Source: Alcanivorax sp. DSM 26293
GTDB taxonomy: Bacteria > Pseudomonadota > Gammaproteobacteria > Pseudomonadales > Alcanivoracaceae
Assembly (NCBI RefSeq): GCF_900107995.1
Contig: NZ_FNUM01000001.1
Span: 631,695 to 695,694, forward strand
Length of the DNA: 64,000 bases
Reading direction: 5' to 3'
Positions 17,647 to 28,864 of the stretch are shown one piece after another. The position numbers and the translations under genes were made by a program. The stretch's first letter is position 1. Each line of letters opens with the position of its first letter. Below the pieces are notes generated by a model. It did not search any database. It was given only the letters and a program-made list of their open reading frames with translations, and was not told the DNA's origin.

Positions 17647-20361
17647 CTATTCAATCTTGCCGTGGCACTGCTTGTATTTCTTGCCCGAGCCACAGGGGCA
17701 AGGTTCATTGCGGCCTACCTTTCGCCCCTCTCGTACCACTGTCTTCGGGGGCCCTGCCTGGTCACTCTCACCGGCGGTTCCATCAGTGCCCGGTTCGGGA
17801 GCCGCCTGCATTTTCATTTTTTCAGCCTGACGACGGGCTTCTTCCTGGCGCTGTTGCTCAAGGCGCTCTACTTCGTCATCACGACGCACCTGGAAGCTGT
17901 GCAGAACACGGATCAGCTCATGCTGGATCTGGTTAAGCAGCCCCTGGAACAGTTCGAAAGACTCTTTCTTGTATTCCTGCTTGGGGTTTTTCTGGGCGTA
18001 ACCACGCAAATGAATCCCCTGACGCAGATGATCCATATTGGCCAGATGCTCTTTCCAGTGACGGTCGAGAATCTGCAGCATCAGGTGCTTCTCGATCTTG
18101 CGCAGATCCTCGACACCGATCTCCTGTTCCTTGCGCAGGTAGTCCTGCTCCAGGGTTTCCACCAGCTTCTCGATGACCCCATCGATATGCATCTGGTTGT
18201 CTTCGCTGAGCCACTGGCCAACCGGCGCATTACACTGGAATTCCGCTTCCAGGGTTTTCTCCAGGCCCGGCACATCCCACTGGTCTTCCACAGAACCCGG
18301 TGGCAGATAACTGTGCACCAGTTCGGTCACCACATCATAACGAATGCCTTCCACGGACGTTCGCAGATCCTCGGTTTCCAGGATCTGGTCACGCTGGGTG
18401 TAGATAACCCGACGCTGGTCGTTGGCCACATCGTCGTATTCCAGCAGGTTTTTGCGGATATCGAAATTGCGCCCTTCCACCTTGCGCTGGGCATTCTCGA
18501 TGGCACGTGTCACCCAGCGATGCTCGATGGCCTCACCGTTCTCAAGCCCCAGCGAGCGCATCATATTGCGGATCCGGTCGGAAGCGAAGATACGCATCAG
18601 ATCGTCTTCCATGGACAGGAAGAAACGGGTGTAACCCGGATCCCCCTGACGGCCGGCACGACCCCGAAGCTGGTTATCAATCCGACGGGATTCGTGACGC
18701 TCGGTACCGATGATATGCAGGCCGCCCGCTTCCATGACCTTGTCATGGTTGGCCTGCCACTCGGCACGGATTTTTTCCGCCTCGCTGTCCGAGGGGGTAT
18801 CCATGTGCTTGATTTGTTCTTCCGGATTACCGCCAAGCATGATGTCGGTACCCCGACCCGCCATATTGGTCGCGATGGTCACTGCGCCGGGACGGCCGGC
18901 CTGGGCAATGATCTGCGCTTCGCGCTGGTGGAACTTGGCGTTCAGTACTTCGTGGGCAATCTTGTCTTTCTTCAGGCGCTTGGAAAGATACTCGGAGGCT
19001 TCGATGGTGGCGGTACCCACCAACACGGGCGCGCCCTTGGCAACGGCTTCGGTGATTTCCTTGACGATGGCGTCGAATTTTTCTTCCAGGGTCAGATACA
19101 CCAGATCATTGGCGTCCACCCGCACCATGGGCCGATTGGTGGGGACCACCACTACGTCCATGCCGTAAATCTGGCGAAACTCCATGGCTTCAGTATCCGC
19201 CGTACCGGTCATGCCCGCCAGCTTGTTATAGAGACGGAAATAATTCTGGAACGTGGTCGAGGCCAGCGTCTGGTTTTCCTGCTGGATATTCACCCCTTCC
19301 TTGGCCTCGATGGCCTGGTGAATGCCCTCGGACCAGCGACGACCCGGCATGGTACGGCCGGTGTGCTCATCAACAATCACAATCTGATTGTTCTGCACAA
19401 TGTAATCACGGTCCACATGGAACAGGGCATGGGCTTTCAGTGCAGCATGCACATGGTGCAACAATGCCAGATTGTGCGCCGCATACAGGCTCTCGCCCTG
19501 TTCCAGCAAGCCATTACTGACCAGCAGGGCCTCGATTTTCTGATGCCCGTCTTCAGTCAGCTCCACCTGACGCTGCTTCTCATCAACAAAGAAGTCACCG
19601 TCCTGCTCTTCGGTCTGTGCAGACAAACTGGGCATCAACCGGTTCACGGCCACGTACAGTTCGGAAGAATCCGCCGCCGGACCGGAAATGATCAGCGGGG
19701 TACGGGATTCATCAATCAGGATGGAATCCACTTCATCGACAATGGCGTAGTTGAGGCCACGCTGGACCCGATCCTCCAGCCGGAACGCCATGTTGTCCCG
19801 GAGGTAATCAAAGCCATACTCGTTGTTGGTACCGTAGGTGATATCAGCGGCGTAGGCGTCCCGTTTCTGGTCCGTGGGCTGCTGGGAAAGAATGACGCCG
19901 ACACTGAGCCCCAGAAATTCGTACAAGGGGCGCATCCAGTTGGCGTCCCGCTCGGCCAGATAATCATTCACGGTGACCACGTGCACACCTTCACCGGACA
20001 GGGCGTTCAAATAGGCCGCCAAGGTAGCGGTCAGGGTTTTACCCTCACCGGTGCGCATCTCGGAAATCCGCCCCTCATGGAGGGCAATACCACCGACCAT
20101 CTGAACGTCAAAATGGCGCAGGCCCATGACCCGGGTGGACGCCTCACGAACCACGGCAAACGCTTCAGGCAGCAATTCATCCAGAGTTTTGCCATCCTGG
20201 AAGGCCTGACGAAATTCGCGGGTCTTGAGCTGCAGGTCCGCATCACTGAGCTGTGCCAGCGCTTCCCCGTGGCTGTTGATCGTTTCGACCAACTTGCCCA
20301 TGCGTTTCAGCTCACGATCATTCTTGGTGCCGATGATTTTTTTTACGATGGTACCCAGCAT
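17647..20361 (-). CDS. secA: preprotein translocase ATPase SecA
   Basis: Motor ATPase of the Sec pathway, acting at SecYEG in the inner membrane. The protein has 904 residues, the normal length. Walker [15 protein letters not shown] is near residue 103, with the [10 protein letters not shown] box, the [14 protein letters not shown] motif and the [11 protein letters not shown] motif. The C-terminal zinc-binding tail [14 protein letters not shown], which contacts SecB and phospholipid, is intact. A GGAAG ribosome site precedes the ATG. No secM-like gene lies upstream; the preceding gene is an M23 peptidase with its own terminator. Confidence 0.99.
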   Translation of the reverse strand: MLGTIVKKIIGTKNDRELKRMGKLVETINSHGEALAQLSDADLQLKTREFRQAFQDGKTLDELLPEAFAVVREASTRVMGLRHFDVQMVGGIALHEGRISEMRTGEGKTLTATLAAYLNALSGEGVHVVTVNDYLAERDANWMRPLYEFLGLSVGVILSQQPTDQKRDAYAADITYGTNNEYGFDYLRDNMAFRLEDRVQRGLNYAIVDEVDSILIDESRTPLIISGPAADSSELYVAVNRLMPSLSAQTEEQDGDFFVDEKQRQVELTEDGHQKIEALLVSNGLLEQGESLYAAHNLALLHHVHAALKAHALFHVDRDYIVQNNQIVIVDEHTGRTMPGRRWSEGIHQAIEAKEGVNIQQENQTLASTTFQNYFRLYNKLAGMTGTADTEAMEFRQIYGMDVVVVPTNRPMVRVDANDLVYLTLEEKFDAIVKEITEAVAKGAPVLVGTATIEASEYLSKRLKKDKIAHEVLNAKFHQREAQIIAQAGRPGAVTIATNMAGRGTDIMLGGNPEEQIKHMDTPSDSEAEKIRAEWQANHDKVMEAGGLHIIGTERHESRRIDNQLRGRAGRQGDPGYTRFFLSMEDDLMRIFASDRIRNMMRSLGLENGEAIEHRWVTRAIENAQRKVEGRNFDIRKNLLEYDDVANDQRRVIYTQRDQILETEDLRTSVEGIRYDVVTELVHSYLPPGSVEDQWDVPGLEKTLEAEFQCNAPVGQWLSEDNQMHIDGVIEKLVETLEQDYLRKEQEIGVEDLRKIEKHLMLQILDRHWKEHLANMDHLRQGIHLRGYAQKNPKQEYKKESFELFQGLLNQIQHELIRVLHSFQVRRDDEVERLEQQRQEEARRQAEKMKMQAAPEPGTDGTAGESDQAGPPKTVVREGRKVGRNEPCPCGSGKKYKQCHGKIE

Positions 20362-20542
20362 ACAACTTCCGGTTCAGTAAACAGTCAGGCCATAAAGTCG
20401 GCCGCCTGCCAAGCGAAGCCATGTTCGCAGGGCTCCGACGGCAGCGTCACAACGGACTCTGGCAAGAAAAGGTTAGCCATTCTAAACACAATAGATTGAA
20501 GAGATAAGGTGGTATTCCCGGTTATCAAGGGCCCGGAACGAA

Positions 20543-20566
20543 AAACGGCCCCGCAAGGGGCCGTTT
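20543..20566 (-). terminator. terminator after the M23 peptidase gene
   Basis: AAACGGCCCC and GGGGCCGTTT form a perfect stem with loop GCAA, 12 bases after the peptidase stop and upstream of secA. Confidence 0.85.
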
Positions 20567-20578
20567 GGAGCGATCCTG

Positions 20579-21511
20579 TTAGCGTCGCGCACGGTAAATA
20601 TAGGGCTGGGGATTCACCTGGGTACCATTTTTTAGCACTTCATAATGGATGTGCGGCCCCGTGGAACGGCCAGAACTGCCCACTTTGCCGATCACATCCC
20701 CGGTGCGGACAATCTCCCCGGCTTCTACCGAGAGTTCCTTGGCATGACCGTAGCGGGTAGAGATGCCATTGCCATGATTGATTTCCACCATCAGGCCATA
20801 ACCTGAGCGGTCACCGGAGTAGGTGACCACACCGGCACCGGTAGCAATAATCGGCGTCCCTTCCTTGCCGGCAAAGTCCACCCCCTTGTGCCAGGCAACG
20901 CGGCCGGTGAACGGGTCGGAACGGCGCCCGAAACGGCTGGACATCCAGCCTTTGGCCAGCGGACGACCGGAAAGATAGGTCTGATCTTCGATCTGCTTGC
21001 CGGCCAACAGATTTTCGAGAATCTCCAGCTGACGCTCACGACGTTCCAGGGTCTCCGCCATCTGGTTCACGGCCTCCATAAAGGACGGCAATTCGTAGCT
21101 GGCACCCTCGTCCGAGCCTTCCGGCCCCCCCAGCCCTGGCACAGTGCTGAAGTCAAATTCCTCGCCATCAATATCCGCCACTTCCACCAGCCGCTCGCCC
21201 AACGCATCCAGTCGCACCAGGCGGGCCTGGGCCTGGGCCAGTTTCAGGGTCAGCGCCCGGAATTGTTCCTGACTGAGACGATCCAGCGATTCCAGGGCTT
21301 TCTGCTGTTCCTCCAGATGGGTGGAGAAACGTTCGGTCATTACTGGCGTATACTCAGGTTGCTCGCTGAGTTGCGATACCAGCAGGTAACCGCCAACGCC
21401 CGAGAGCAGCGGCACTACCACCAACACAGCAGCCAGCAGCCAGGGCCAATGACGGGGCACCGGCAGTGTTCGCGAATGGCCTCGCTTGCTGTTAATGACT
21501 AAGATATTCAT
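20579..21511 (-). CDS. M23 family (LytM-type) metallopeptidase, membrane anchored
   Basis: A 310-residue peptidoglycan-active M23 protein of the periplasm, anchored by one N-terminal membrane helix (about residues 24-47). A helical, partly coiled-coil region (about 60-185, for example LEEQQKALESLDRLSQEQFR) precedes the LytM domain. Zinc motifs are complete: HKGVDFAG supplies HxxxD and TGPHIHYEV supplies HxH, so it may be an active endopeptidase rather than a degenerate activator. Genes of this type commonly sit between dciA/lpxC and secA in gammaproteobacteria. Confidence 0.92.
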   Translation of the reverse strand: MNILVINSKRGHSRTLPVPRHWPWLLAAVLVVVPLLSGVGGYLLVSQLSEQPEYTPVMTERFSTHLEEQQKALESLDRLSQEQFRALTLKLAQAQARLVRLDALGERLVEVADIDGEEFDFSTVPGLGGPEGSDEGASYELPSFMEAVNQMAETLERRERQLEILENLLAGKQIEDQTYLSGRPLAKGWMSSRFGRRSDPFTGRVAWHKGVDFAGKEGTPIIATGAGVVTYSGDRSGYGLMVEINHGNGISTRYGHAKELSVEAGEIVRTGDVIGKVGSSGRSTGPHIHYEVLKNGTQVNPQPYIYRARR

Positions 21512-21611
21512 AGATTCGTGTAACGCACCGACTAAAAATGAAATAATTCAAATAGTTGCACTGGTTTTCTTGATTATTTTTTACAATTGCAGGCTAGTCT
21601 AAGTAAAACCC

Positions 21612-22070
21612 ATGAGCAAGACAACTTCTCCCAAAGCCCTGCTCGCTCTGCTGAGTGGTAACCCGACACTCTCCCGCCTGACCCGGGAGGCCCGGAAAGC
21701 GGCCAGCGATGACTCGCAGACTCCCGCTATGGCAGACCCTCTGGACTGCCTGCCGCCGGCCCTGCGTGAGCGTGTCACCCTGGTGGAAGACAGCCTGCGC
21801 TGGCTGGCCATTGCCGAAACCAGCGCCACCGCACAGCTGCTGCGCTTTCATTTACCGAAGCTACAACAGGCGTTGCCCGGCCAGCAGATCAAGATCATGG
21901 TCGGCGGCAAACGCCAGATGCATAGTAGCAATGTTCGTGCCAATCAACAGGACAAACCCAGATTGGCCAGAGAAAGTGCCAGGCAAATTGCGGATCTGGC
22001 GGACAGCATAGAGGATGAGGGTCTCAAAGCCTCCTTGCAACGGCTGGCCAGCCGCGGTGAATCCGAATAA
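21612..22070 (+). CDS. dciA: DciA-like DUF721 protein (predicted helicase loader)
   Basis: A 152-residue DUF721 protein. DciA is the ancestral loader of DnaB helicase in bacteria that lack DnaC or DnaI. The KH-like core is seen around residues 45-105, with LVEDSLRWLAIAETSATAQLL, then LRFHLPKLQQALPGQQIKIMV. The charged C-terminal part is probably flexible. Its place between lpxC and the M23-secA pair is the usual one in pseudomonads. It is convergent with lpxC across a strong hairpin. Confidence 0.85.
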   Translation: MSKTTSPKALLALLSGNPTLSRLTREARKAASDDSQTPAMADPLDCLPPALRERVTLVEDSLRWLAIAETSATAQLLRFHLPKLQQALPGQQIKIMVGGKRQMHSSNVRANQQDKPRLARESARQIADLADSIEDEGLKASLQRLASRGESE

Positions 22071-22094
22071 ATCTCGTGTCCCTGAAACGAAAAA

Positions 22095-22124
22095 CCACCC
22101 GGCGGCGGGAGAACCGCCGGGTGG
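22095..22124. terminator. bidirectional hairpin between dciA and lpxC
   Basis: CCACCCGGCGG and CCGCCGGGTGG form a perfect 11-bp stem with A run before and, further on, T run after. It lies between convergent genes. Confidence 0.75.
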
Positions 22125-22164
22125 CAACAGGGTTTTTCGACGTTTGTACGGTACTGCTGAGTAA

Positions 22165-23082
22165 CTACTCCGCCGCCGCCAACACCGGCCGCATGTAGGA
22201 TACCGGGGCGTCGGTGGCATCTTCGAAGGTCACTACCTCGTAAGAATCCTCCTGACGGAGAATCTCGCGCAGCAAGGCATTATTGAGGGCATGGCCGGAT
22301 TTGTGACCGATGAACTCGCCGATCAGGCTGTGCCCCAGCAGATACAGGTCGCCAATGGCATCCAGCATCTTGTGCTTGACGAATTCGTCCTCGTAACGCA
22401 ACCCGTCCTCGTTGAGGATGCGATACTCATCCACCACGATGGCGTTATCGACACTACCGCCCAGCGCCAGGTTCTGGCTGCGCAGGAACTCGATATCGCG
22501 CATGAAGCCGAACGTCCGGGCCCGCGCCACTTCCTTCACGAACGAGGTCGTGGAGAAGTCGATGCTGGACACCTGATTGCGCTCTTCAAACACCGGGTGA
22601 TCGAATTCGATGGAGAAGGTCACCTTGAAGCCATCAAAGGGAACGAAAGTCGCTGACTTGTCGCCCTCACGCACCGTCACTTCCTTCTTGATGCGGATGA
22701 ACTTCTTGGCCGCTTCCTGCTCCTTGATGCCGGCAGACTGCAGCAGGAACACGAAAGGACCGGCACTGCCATCCATAATCGGCATTTCCGGCGCAGACAG
22801 CTCCACGAAAGCGTTGTCGATGCCGAGCCCGGCCATGGCGGACAGGAAATGCTCCACGGTACCGACCTTGACGCCGTCCTGAACCAGGGTCGACGACAGG
22901 GTGGTTTCACGGACCGCATCGGCTGACGCCTTGATCTCCACCACCGGGTCCAGGTCCACACGCCGGAACACGATACCGGTATTCACGGGTGCCGGGCGCA
23001 CGGTCATGTAGACCTTTTCGCCGGTGTGAAGCCCCACGCCGGTGGCGCGGATCACGTTTTTCAGCGTTCGTTGTCTGATCAT
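22165..23082 (-). CDS. lpxC: UDP-3-O-acyl-N-acetylglucosamine deacetylase
   Basis: First committed enzyme of lipid A synthesis, a cytosolic zinc deacetylase. The protein is 305 residues, the normal length. The zinc and catalytic residues lie in [14 protein letters not shown], the [20 protein letters not shown] block and [13 protein letters not shown]. LpxC marks the end of the dcw cluster, as in E. coli and Pseudomonas. A perfect 18-bp palindrome lies just upstream of its ATG. Confidence 0.98.
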   Translation of the reverse strand: MIRQRTLKNVIRATGVGLHTGEKVYMTVRPAPVNTGIVFRRVDLDPVVEIKASADAVRETTLSSTLVQDGVKVGTVEHFLSAMAGLGIDNAFVELSAPEMPIMDGSAGPFVFLLQSAGIKEQEAAKKFIRIKKEVTVREGDKSATFVPFDGFKVTFSIEFDHPVFEERNQVSSIDFSTTSFVKEVARARTFGFMRDIEFLRSQNLALGGSVDNAIVVDEYRILNEDGLRYEDEFVKHKMLDAIGDLYLLGHSLIGEFIGHKSGHALNNALLREILRQEDSYEVVTFEDATDAPVSYMRPVLAAAE

Positions 23083-23102
23083 CAGTCTGTCACACAGCTG
23101 CG

Positions 23103-23120
23103 GGTATCCTGCAGGATACC
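23103..23120. promoter_or_regulatory. perfect 18-bp palindrome in the lpxC leader
   Basis: GGTATCCTGCAGGATACC is identical to its reverse complement and lies 21-38 bases upstream of the lpxC ATG. It could be a repressor site or a leader hairpin. It has no T run, so it is a poor terminator for ftsZ. Confidence 0.5.
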
Positions 23121-23204
23121 GCTTTCCTCAACACAAAATTAGGGCCGAATTATACTGCAATGCCCAGATTTTGCACCTTTACGGCCAACCCGGCCGCCAG
23201 ACCG

Positions 23205-24371
23205 TTAGTCGGCCTGACGACGGAGGAAGGTCGGGATATCGATGAAATCCAGATCTTCCGCGGTGTTCACCGCCTGCTGACCGCGGCCGCTGGCCGCCTG
23301 CTGGGCAGCGCGTTTGCGCTCCACGGCGGGGCGATCCAGGTCGCTGTAGTCCACCCGGCCATCCGCGGTAACGGGGGTCTGACGACCGCGTACCACTTTT
23401 AGTTCCTGCTGGGCAGCACCCAGGCCGGTGGCCACCACGGTGACGCTGATGTTGTCACCCATATCCGGGTCAATGGCAGTACCGATGATCACGTTGGCAT
23501 CATCGCTGGCCAGCTCGCTGACAATGTCACCCACTTCAGAGAACTCGTCCAGGGCGATGGACTCGTTGGCGGTGATATTGATCAGGATACCGCGGGCGCC
23601 ACGCAGGTCCACATCTTCCAGCAACGGGCTGGAAATGGCTGCCTGGGCCGCTTCTGCCGCCCGGCCTTCGCCGCTGGCAGTACCGGTACCCATCATGGCG
23701 GTACCCATTTCGCTCATCACGGTGCGCACGTCAGCGAAATCCACGTTGATCATGCCCGGGCGAACGATCAGATCGGCAATCCCTTTTACGGCACCCTGCA
23801 GCACTTCGTTGGCCGCCTTGAACGCATCCAGCAGGCTGGTGGAACCCCCGAGCACTGCTTGCAGCTTCTCGTTGGGAATGGTGATCAGGGAGTGAACGTG
23901 CTCTTTCAGCTCCTCGATACCTTCCTGGGCGGAGCGCATGCGCTTTTTGCCCTCGAAGGGGAACGGCTTGGTCACCACCGCCACGGTCAGGATACCCAGC
24001 TCCTTGGCGATTTCTGCCACCACCGGTGCCGCACCGGTGCCGGTGCCACCGCCCATGCCGGCGGTAACGAATACCATATCGGCACCGTCCAGCAGCTCGG
24101 CGATGCGGTCACGGTCTTCCATGGCGGACTGACGACCGATTTCCGGGTTTGCGCCTGCACCCAACCCCTTGGTCACCTGGCTGCCCAGCTGAATCACGGT
24201 TTTGGAGGAGGCATTTCGCAGTGCCTGGGCGTCGGTGTTGGCGCAGATAAAATCCACCCCTTCCACACCGGAACGCACCATGTGATCCACGGCGTTACCG
24301 CCGCCGCCACCGACACCTACCACTTTAATGACCGCGCCATGCGGTACGCTGTCTTCCAGTTTGAATTGCAT
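23205..24371 (-). CDS. ftsZ: cell division protein FtsZ
   Basis: Tubulin-like GTPase that forms the Z ring. The protein has 388 residues. It shows [10 protein letters not shown] at the N terminus, the tubulin signature [10 protein letters not shown], and [16 protein letters not shown] linker rich in Arg, Gln and Ala follows at about 320-365. The C-terminal peptide [14 protein letters not shown] is the anchor for FtsA, ZipA and other partners. GGGAGATCAACC precedes the ATG. A 125-base gap separates it from ftsA, room for a separate promoter. Confidence 0.99.
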   Translation of the reverse strand: MQFKLEDSVPHGAVIKVVGVGGGGGNAVDHMVRSGVEGVDFICANTDAQALRNASSKTVIQLGSQVTKGLGAGANPEIGRQSAMEDRDRIAELLDGADMVFVTAGMGGGTGTGAAPVVAEIAKELGILTVAVVTKPFPFEGKKRMRSAQEGIEELKEHVHSLITIPNEKLQAVLGGSTSLLDAFKAANEVLQGAVKGIADLIVRPGMINVDFADVRTVMSEMGTAMMGTGTASGEGRAAEAAQAAISSPLLEDVDLRGARGILINITANESIALDEFSEVGDIVSELASDDANVIIGTAIDPDMGDNISVTVVATGLGAAQQELKVVRGRQTPVTADGRVDYSDLDRPAVERKRAAQQAASGRGQQAVNTAEDLDFIDIPTFLRRQAD

Positions 24372-24496
24372 GGTTGATCTCCCGTTATTGCTTCCCTGTT
24401 ACTACTTTGAACGTTATTTAACGTCGAATTGTCCCGGTGATGTTGCCGCGGCCCGGAACTGCCGCTTCCGCTAAAACTGCCAACCGGCCCGAGAAA

Positions 24497-25732
24497 CTAG
24501 AAGTTGCCCTTGAACCAGTTTTTGAAACGCTCTACCCAGTTCACTTCCCCGCCACCGGCAAGGGCGCGGGCACTGGTACCGTCTTTTTCCATGCGCTGGC
24601 CATACAGCAGCAGGCCCACCGCGGTGGAATAGATCGGGTTCCTGACCACGTCGGTGAGCCCGGAGATACCCTGCGGGGACCCCAGACGCACCGGCATGTG
24701 AAAGATTTCTTCGGCCAGATCCACCGCGCCCTCGATCTTGGAGGAGCCCCCGGTGAGCACGATGCCCCCGGGAATCAGATCCTCGAAGCCGGAGCGACGC
24801 AGCTCGGCCTGGATCAGGGTGAACAGTTCGTCGTAGCGAGGCTCTACCACCTCGGCCAGATTCTGGCGGCTGAGGGTACGGGGCGGCCGGTCGCCCACGC
24901 TGGGCACCTTGATGGTTTCGTCCGCACCGGCCAGCTGGGTCAGTGCGCAGGCGTACTTGATCTTGATTTCGTCCGCGTGCTGCTTGGGGGTCCGCAGGGC
25001 CATGGCGATATCGTTGGTCACCTGGTCCCCGGCAATGGGAATGTTGGCGGTGTGACGGATGGCCCCTTCGGTGAAGATGGCGATATCCGTGGTCCCGCCA
25101 CCGATATCCACGATGCAGACACCCAGTTCACGCTCGTCTTCAGTGAGAACGGCGTGAGCACTCGCTAACTGCTCAAGAATGATGTCATCGACCTCCAGGT
25201 TGCAGCGGCGCACACATTTCTCGATGTTCTGGGCGGCGTTCACGGCGCAGGTCACCAGGTGCACCTTGGCCTCCAGGCGCACACCGCTCATGCCGATGGG
25301 CTCACGCACCCCTTCCTGGTTGTCCACCACATATTCCTGGGGCAGCACATGCAGGGTTTTCTGATCCGCCGGGATCGCCACGGCCTGGGCCGCGTCAATC
25401 ACCCGGTCGATATCTGCCTGGGCCACTTCCCGGTCGCGGATGGCGACGATGCCGTGGGAATTGAGGCTGCGCACATGGGAACCGGCGATGCCCGCATACA
25501 CCGTATGAATGTGGCAGCCAGCCATCAGCTCGGCCTCTTCCACCGCCCGCTGGATGGAGCGCACGGTGGCTTCGATATCCACCACCACACCCTTCTTCAT
25601 CCCCCGGGACGGCTGGGAGCCGATACCGACGATTTCCATGGTGCCATCGGCGGATGACTGACCGACGATGGCCACCACCTTGGAGGTGCCAATGTCGAGT
25701 CCGACAATCATGTTTTCTGATGCGTTTGCCAT
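24497..25732 (-). CDS. ftsA: cell division protein FtsA
   Basis: Actin-like ATPase that tethers FtsZ to the membrane. The GLDIGTSKVVAIVG phosphate-1 motif, VDIGGGTTDIAIF phosphate-2 motif and VLTGGSSKIEG are present. The C-terminal amphipathic helix VERFKNWFKGNF is the membrane anchor. Two ATGs are possible: the earlier one (three codons upstream) lies only two bases after the AGGAG site, so I chose the second (MANASENMIVGL), with ten bases spacing, giving 411 residues. Confidence 0.98.
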   Translation of the reverse strand: MANASENMIVGLDIGTSKVVAIVGQSSADGTMEIVGIGSQPSRGMKKGVVVDIEATVRSIQRAVEEAELMAGCHIHTVYAGIAGSHVRSLNSHGIVAIRDREVAQADIDRVIDAAQAVAIPADQKTLHVLPQEYVVDNQEGVREPIGMSGVRLEAKVHLVTCAVNAAQNIEKCVRRCNLEVDDIILEQLASAHAVLTEDERELGVCIVDIGGGTTDIAIFTEGAIRHTANIPIAGDQVTNDIAMALRTPKQHADEIKIKYACALTQLAGADETIKVPSVGDRPPRTLSRQNLAEVVEPRYDELFTLIQAELRRSGFEDLIPGGIVLTGGSSKIEGAVDLAEEIFHMPVRLGSPQGISGLTDVVRNPIYSTAVGLLLYGQRMEKDGTSARALAGGGEVNWVERFKNWFKGNF

Positions 25733-25751
25733 GTCATCCATTCTCCTAAAA

Positions 25752-26525
25752 CTAGCTTTGCTCGCCCCAGGTCACCGCCATGCCATCGGCATAACGCAGG
25801 TCGACCCGGGTTACCCGGCGGCTGTCCGTGCTCAGCACACCGCGATAGAGCCGCACAAAGCGGCGCAATTTGCTGGTGTACGCTTCACGGTCTACCACCA
25901 GCTGCATATCGTTGTTCAGGGTCAGTCGCGCGGTCAGTCGCGCGTTGACCTCCATACTGCGAATACCCAGGTCCACATCCGCCAGCATCTTGCCCATGCT
26001 GTGATAGAACCCCATCACTTCTTCCAGCCGCTGTTGCGGCCCGCTCAGCCGGGGCAATCCGGCCAGGTCGTACTGCTTGAGCGCCTTGAACGGCTCGCCG
26101 CTGTCCGAGATCAGCACGGTGTCATTCCACACCGCCACCGGGCGCCGCTCTTCCACGGTCAGCACCACGGTGTCGGGCCACTGCCGGCGAACGGAAACCC
26201 GTTCCACCCAGCTCAGGCCCTGTGCCTGCTGATAGATTTCCTCCAGCGGCACGGAAAAATAATTTTCGTCGCGAACCAGCGCCGCCAGGGCGGTCTGGAT
26301 CTGCTGCTGACGGCGCACATCGGTGACACCATCCACTCCCACCTTGCGCACCGGATAACCATCCAGTGCCGCCGGCAGATAGATCACACCGACCAACAAC
26401 ACCGCCGCCACCGTTCCCACCAGCATCCAGGGCACCGCTGCCGCCAACCGCTCGCTGAGCGGTACGCCGGCTTTCTTCACCGGCTTGCGGCGGGCCCCGC
26501 GCGGGGTCACGGCCTGCTTAGCCAT
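25752..26525 (-). CDS. ftsQ: cell division protein FtsQ
   Basis: Bitopic divisome scaffold that links to FtsB/FtsL. A basic cytosolic N terminus ([20 protein letters not shown]) is followed by one membrane helix (about residues 29-50, PWMLVGTVAAVLLVGVIYL). A periplasmic POTRA domain (VRKVGVDGVTDVRRQQQIQT) and the beta domain come after. The protein is 257 residues long. Its ATG lies inside the last codons of ddl (ATGGCTAAG includes the ddl TAA), so the pair is translationally coupled. Confidence 0.96.
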   Translation of the reverse strand: MAKQAVTPRGARRKPVKKAGVPLSERLAAAVPWMLVGTVAAVLLVGVIYLPAALDGYPVRKVGVDGVTDVRRQQQIQTALAALVRDENYFSVPLEEIYQQAQGLSWVERVSVRRQWPDTVVLTVEERRPVAVWNDTVLISDSGEPFKALKQYDLAGLPRLSGPQQRLEEVMGFYHSMGKMLADVDLGIRSMEVNARLTARLTLNNDMQLVVDREAYTSKLRRFVRLYRGVLSTDSRRVTRVDLRYADGMAVTWGEQS

Positions 26526-27441
26526 CACTCCGTTCCAGCGCATCCAGCAGGATTTCCCCCACCAGGGTGTCGAAATCCCGCCCGGCGGCCTTGGCTGCCA
26601 TGGGTACCAGGGAGTGATCGGTCATTCCCGGTACCGTGTTCACTTCCAGCAACTGCCAGTGTCCCTGTTCGTCACGCATCACATCCACCCGGCCCCAGCC
26701 CCGGCAGCCCGCCACCCGGAAGGCGGTCAGAGCCAGTTGGCGCAGGGCCTGCTCATCGGCCTCATCCAACCCCGCCGGGCACAGATATTCAGTGCTGTTG
26801 GACTGGTACTTGGCTTCGAAGTCATAAAACGCATTGGGTGTCTTAAGGCGAATCGCCGGCAACGGCTCGTCGCCCAGGATGGCCACGGTGTATTCCGGGC
26901 CGTTCACCCAGGCTTCCACCAGCACATCGGAATCAAACTTTTCCGCTTCTTTCAGGGCCTGAGCCAGCTGCTCGGCGTTATCCGCCTTGGCCATGCCAAT
27001 GGACGAGCCCTCATGGGCCGGCTTGATCATCAGCGGAAAGCCCAGGTCCATCTCATTACGGCCGGCCACATAAAACGCCGGGGTTGGCAAGCCGGCGCCT
27101 TTCCACAGTTGTTTGGTGCGCACCTTGTCCATGCCGATGGCGGAGGCCATCACCCCGGAACCGGTATAGGGGATGCCCAGGTGTTCCAGGACGCCCTGGA
27201 TAACGCCGTCTTCACCGCCCCGGCCATGCAGGGCGATAAAGGCCGCATCAAACCCTTTCAGGGTATCCACGCTCTTGTGTGCCGGGTCCACCAGCTCGGC
27301 GATCAGCCCCAGATTGCGCAGCGCCTGATGGACCGCCGCACCACTTTTCAGTGACACGGGGCGCTCGGCGGAATTGCCGCCGGCCAGTACCGCTACCCGG
27401 CCAACGCTGGCCAGTTGCTTCTTCAGCAGCACCTTATCCAC
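26518..27441 (-). CDS. ddlB: D-alanine--D-alanine ligase B
   Basis: Makes D-Ala-D-Ala for the peptidoglycan stem, ATP dependent. The best start is a GTG ([19 protein letters not shown]) overlapping the murC stop, which gives 307 residues, almost the E. coli DdlB length of 306. ATP-grasp motifs visible are [44 protein letters not shown] and [16 protein letters not shown] longer frame opens upstream within murC but is not conserved-looking. Confidence 0.97.
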   Translation of the reverse strand: MDKVLLKKQLASVGRVAVLAGGNSAERPVSLKSGAAVHQALRNLGLIAELVDPAHKSVDTLKGFDAAFIALHGRGGEDGVIQGVLEHLGIPYTGSGVMASAIGMDKVRTKQLWKGAGLPTPAFYVAGRNEMDLGFPLMIKPAHEGSSIGMAKADNAEQLAQALKEAEKFDSDVLVEAWVNGPEYTVAILGDEPLPAIRLKTPNAFYDFEAKYQSNSTEYLCPAGLDEADEQALRQLALTAFRVAGCRGWGRVDVMRDEQGHWQLLEVNTVPGMTDHSLVPMAAKAAGRDFDTLVGEILLDALERSDG

Positions 27442-28864
27442 GCTTGGCGCCTCCCTGTTCAGCCAGTTCTTTTGCAATGGCTCCCACATTGCCGGCGCCC
27501 TGGGTCACCAGCAGATCACCGTCCTGCAGTTGGGTGGCCAGAATGTCGGCCAGCTTGGCCGGATCATCCACGAATACGGGCTCCACTCGCCCACGCTTGC
27601 GGATGCTGCGGCACAGGGCGCGAGCATCGGCCCCGGGGATCGGGTCTTCGCCGGCGCCATACACTTCCAGCATCAGCAACACATCCACCCCGGAGAGCAC
27701 ATCCACGAAATCCTCGTAAAGATCCTGGGTACGGGTATAACGGTGGGGCTGGAACAGCATGGCCAGACGACGACCCGGCCAGCCGGCACGGATGGCATCG
27801 ATGGTGACAGCCACTTCGCTGGGGTGGTGACCATAGTCATCCACCAGAGTCGCGCTGCCACCGTCGAAGTGATATTCGCCTTGCACATCAAAGCGACGGC
27901 CAACACCGGTAAAGTTATTCAGGCCGCGAATAATGGCGTCATCGCTGGCGCCTTCATCGGCGGCCACGGCGATGGCCGCCAGAGCATTGAGCACGTTGTG
28001 CTTGCCAGGCATGTGCAGCACCACATCCAGCGGCTCACCTTCCTTGCGGATCACCCGGAAAGACGTGGTCATACCCTGTTGCTGCACGTTCTCCGCACGC
28101 AGATCCGCATCGTCACTGAAGCCGTAGCGGATCACCTGACGGTTCACCCGTGGCAGCAGCTTGCGCACCACCGGGTCATCCACGCACATGACTGCCACGC
28201 CATAGAACGGCAGGTTGTGCAGGAACTCGATAAAGGTGTTCTCCAGCTGGGCAAAGTCCCCGCCGTAGGTGTGCATGTGATCCGCTTCGATATTGGTCAC
28301 GATGGCACTCATGGGCTGCAGGTGCAGGAAGCTGGCGTCGGATTCATCCGCTTCCGCCACCAGATAACGGCTCTGCCCCAGGCGCGCATTGGTGCCGGCG
28401 CTGTTCAATCGCCCGCCAATCACGAAGGTGGGGTCCATACCCGCCTCTGCCATGATGGCCGCGGTCATGGACGTCGTCGTGGTCTTGCCGTGGGTCCCGG
28501 CCACGGCAATGCCGTGACGGAAGCGCATCAGCTCTGCCAGCATCTGGGCCCGCGGTACCACCGGAATCCGGCGGGCATGGGCTTCCGCCACTTCCTCGTT
28601 TTCCGTGGTCACCGCCGTGGACGTTACCACCACGTCAGCGCCATCGATATTTTCTGCCCGGTGACCGATTTCCACCCGCACACCCAGGCCACGAAGACGC
28701 TCTACGACCGCCGATTCCTTGATGTCGCTACCGCTGATGGCATAGCCCTGATTGGCCAGCACCTCGGCGATGCCACACATGCCCACGCCGCCGATACCCA
28801 CAAAGTGGATACCGCTGATGCGCCGCATCTCGGGGACGATATGGATGTTGTCGTTATCGGCCAT
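27434..28864 (-). CDS. murC: UDP-N-acetylmuramate--L-alanine ligase
   Basis: Adds L-Ala to UDP-MurNAc, the first amino acid of the stem peptide. The protein has 476 residues. The Rossmann motif [17 protein letters not shown] is near residue 18 and the Mur ligase P-loop [11 protein letters not shown] near 122. [12 protein letters not shown] and [10 protein letters not shown] are also present. GAGGAGGTGGCC before the ATG is a strong ribosome site and lies inside the murG end. Confidence 0.98.
   Translation of the reverse strand: MADNDNIHIVPEMRRISGIHFVGIGGVGMCGIAEVLANQGYAISGSDIKESAVVERLRGLGVRVEIGHRAENIDGADVVVTSTAVTTENEEVAEAHARRIPVVPRAQMLAELMRFRHGIAVAGTHGKTTTTSMTAAIMAEAGMDPTFVIGGRLNSAGTNARLGQSRYLVAEADESDASFLHLQPMSAIVTNIEADHMHTYGGDFAQLENTFIEFLHNLPFYGVAVMCVDDPVVRKLLPRVNRQVIRYGFSDDADLRAENVQQQGMTTSFRVIRKEGEPLDVVLHMPGKHNVLNALAAIAVAADEGASDDAIIRGLNNFTGVGRRFDVQGEYHFDGGSATLVDDYGHHPSEVAVTIDAIRAGWPGRRLAMLFQPHRYTRTQDLYEDFVDVLSGVDVLLMLEVYGAGEDPIPGADARALCRSIRKRGRVEPVFVDDPAKLADILATQLQDGDLLVTQGAGNVGAIAKELAEQGGAKRG

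Noticed and set aside
17662-20499. Plus-strand open frame of 945 codons
   Set aside because: It is the complement of secA, which has all SecA motifs; the long antisense frame is a codon-use effect at high G+C.
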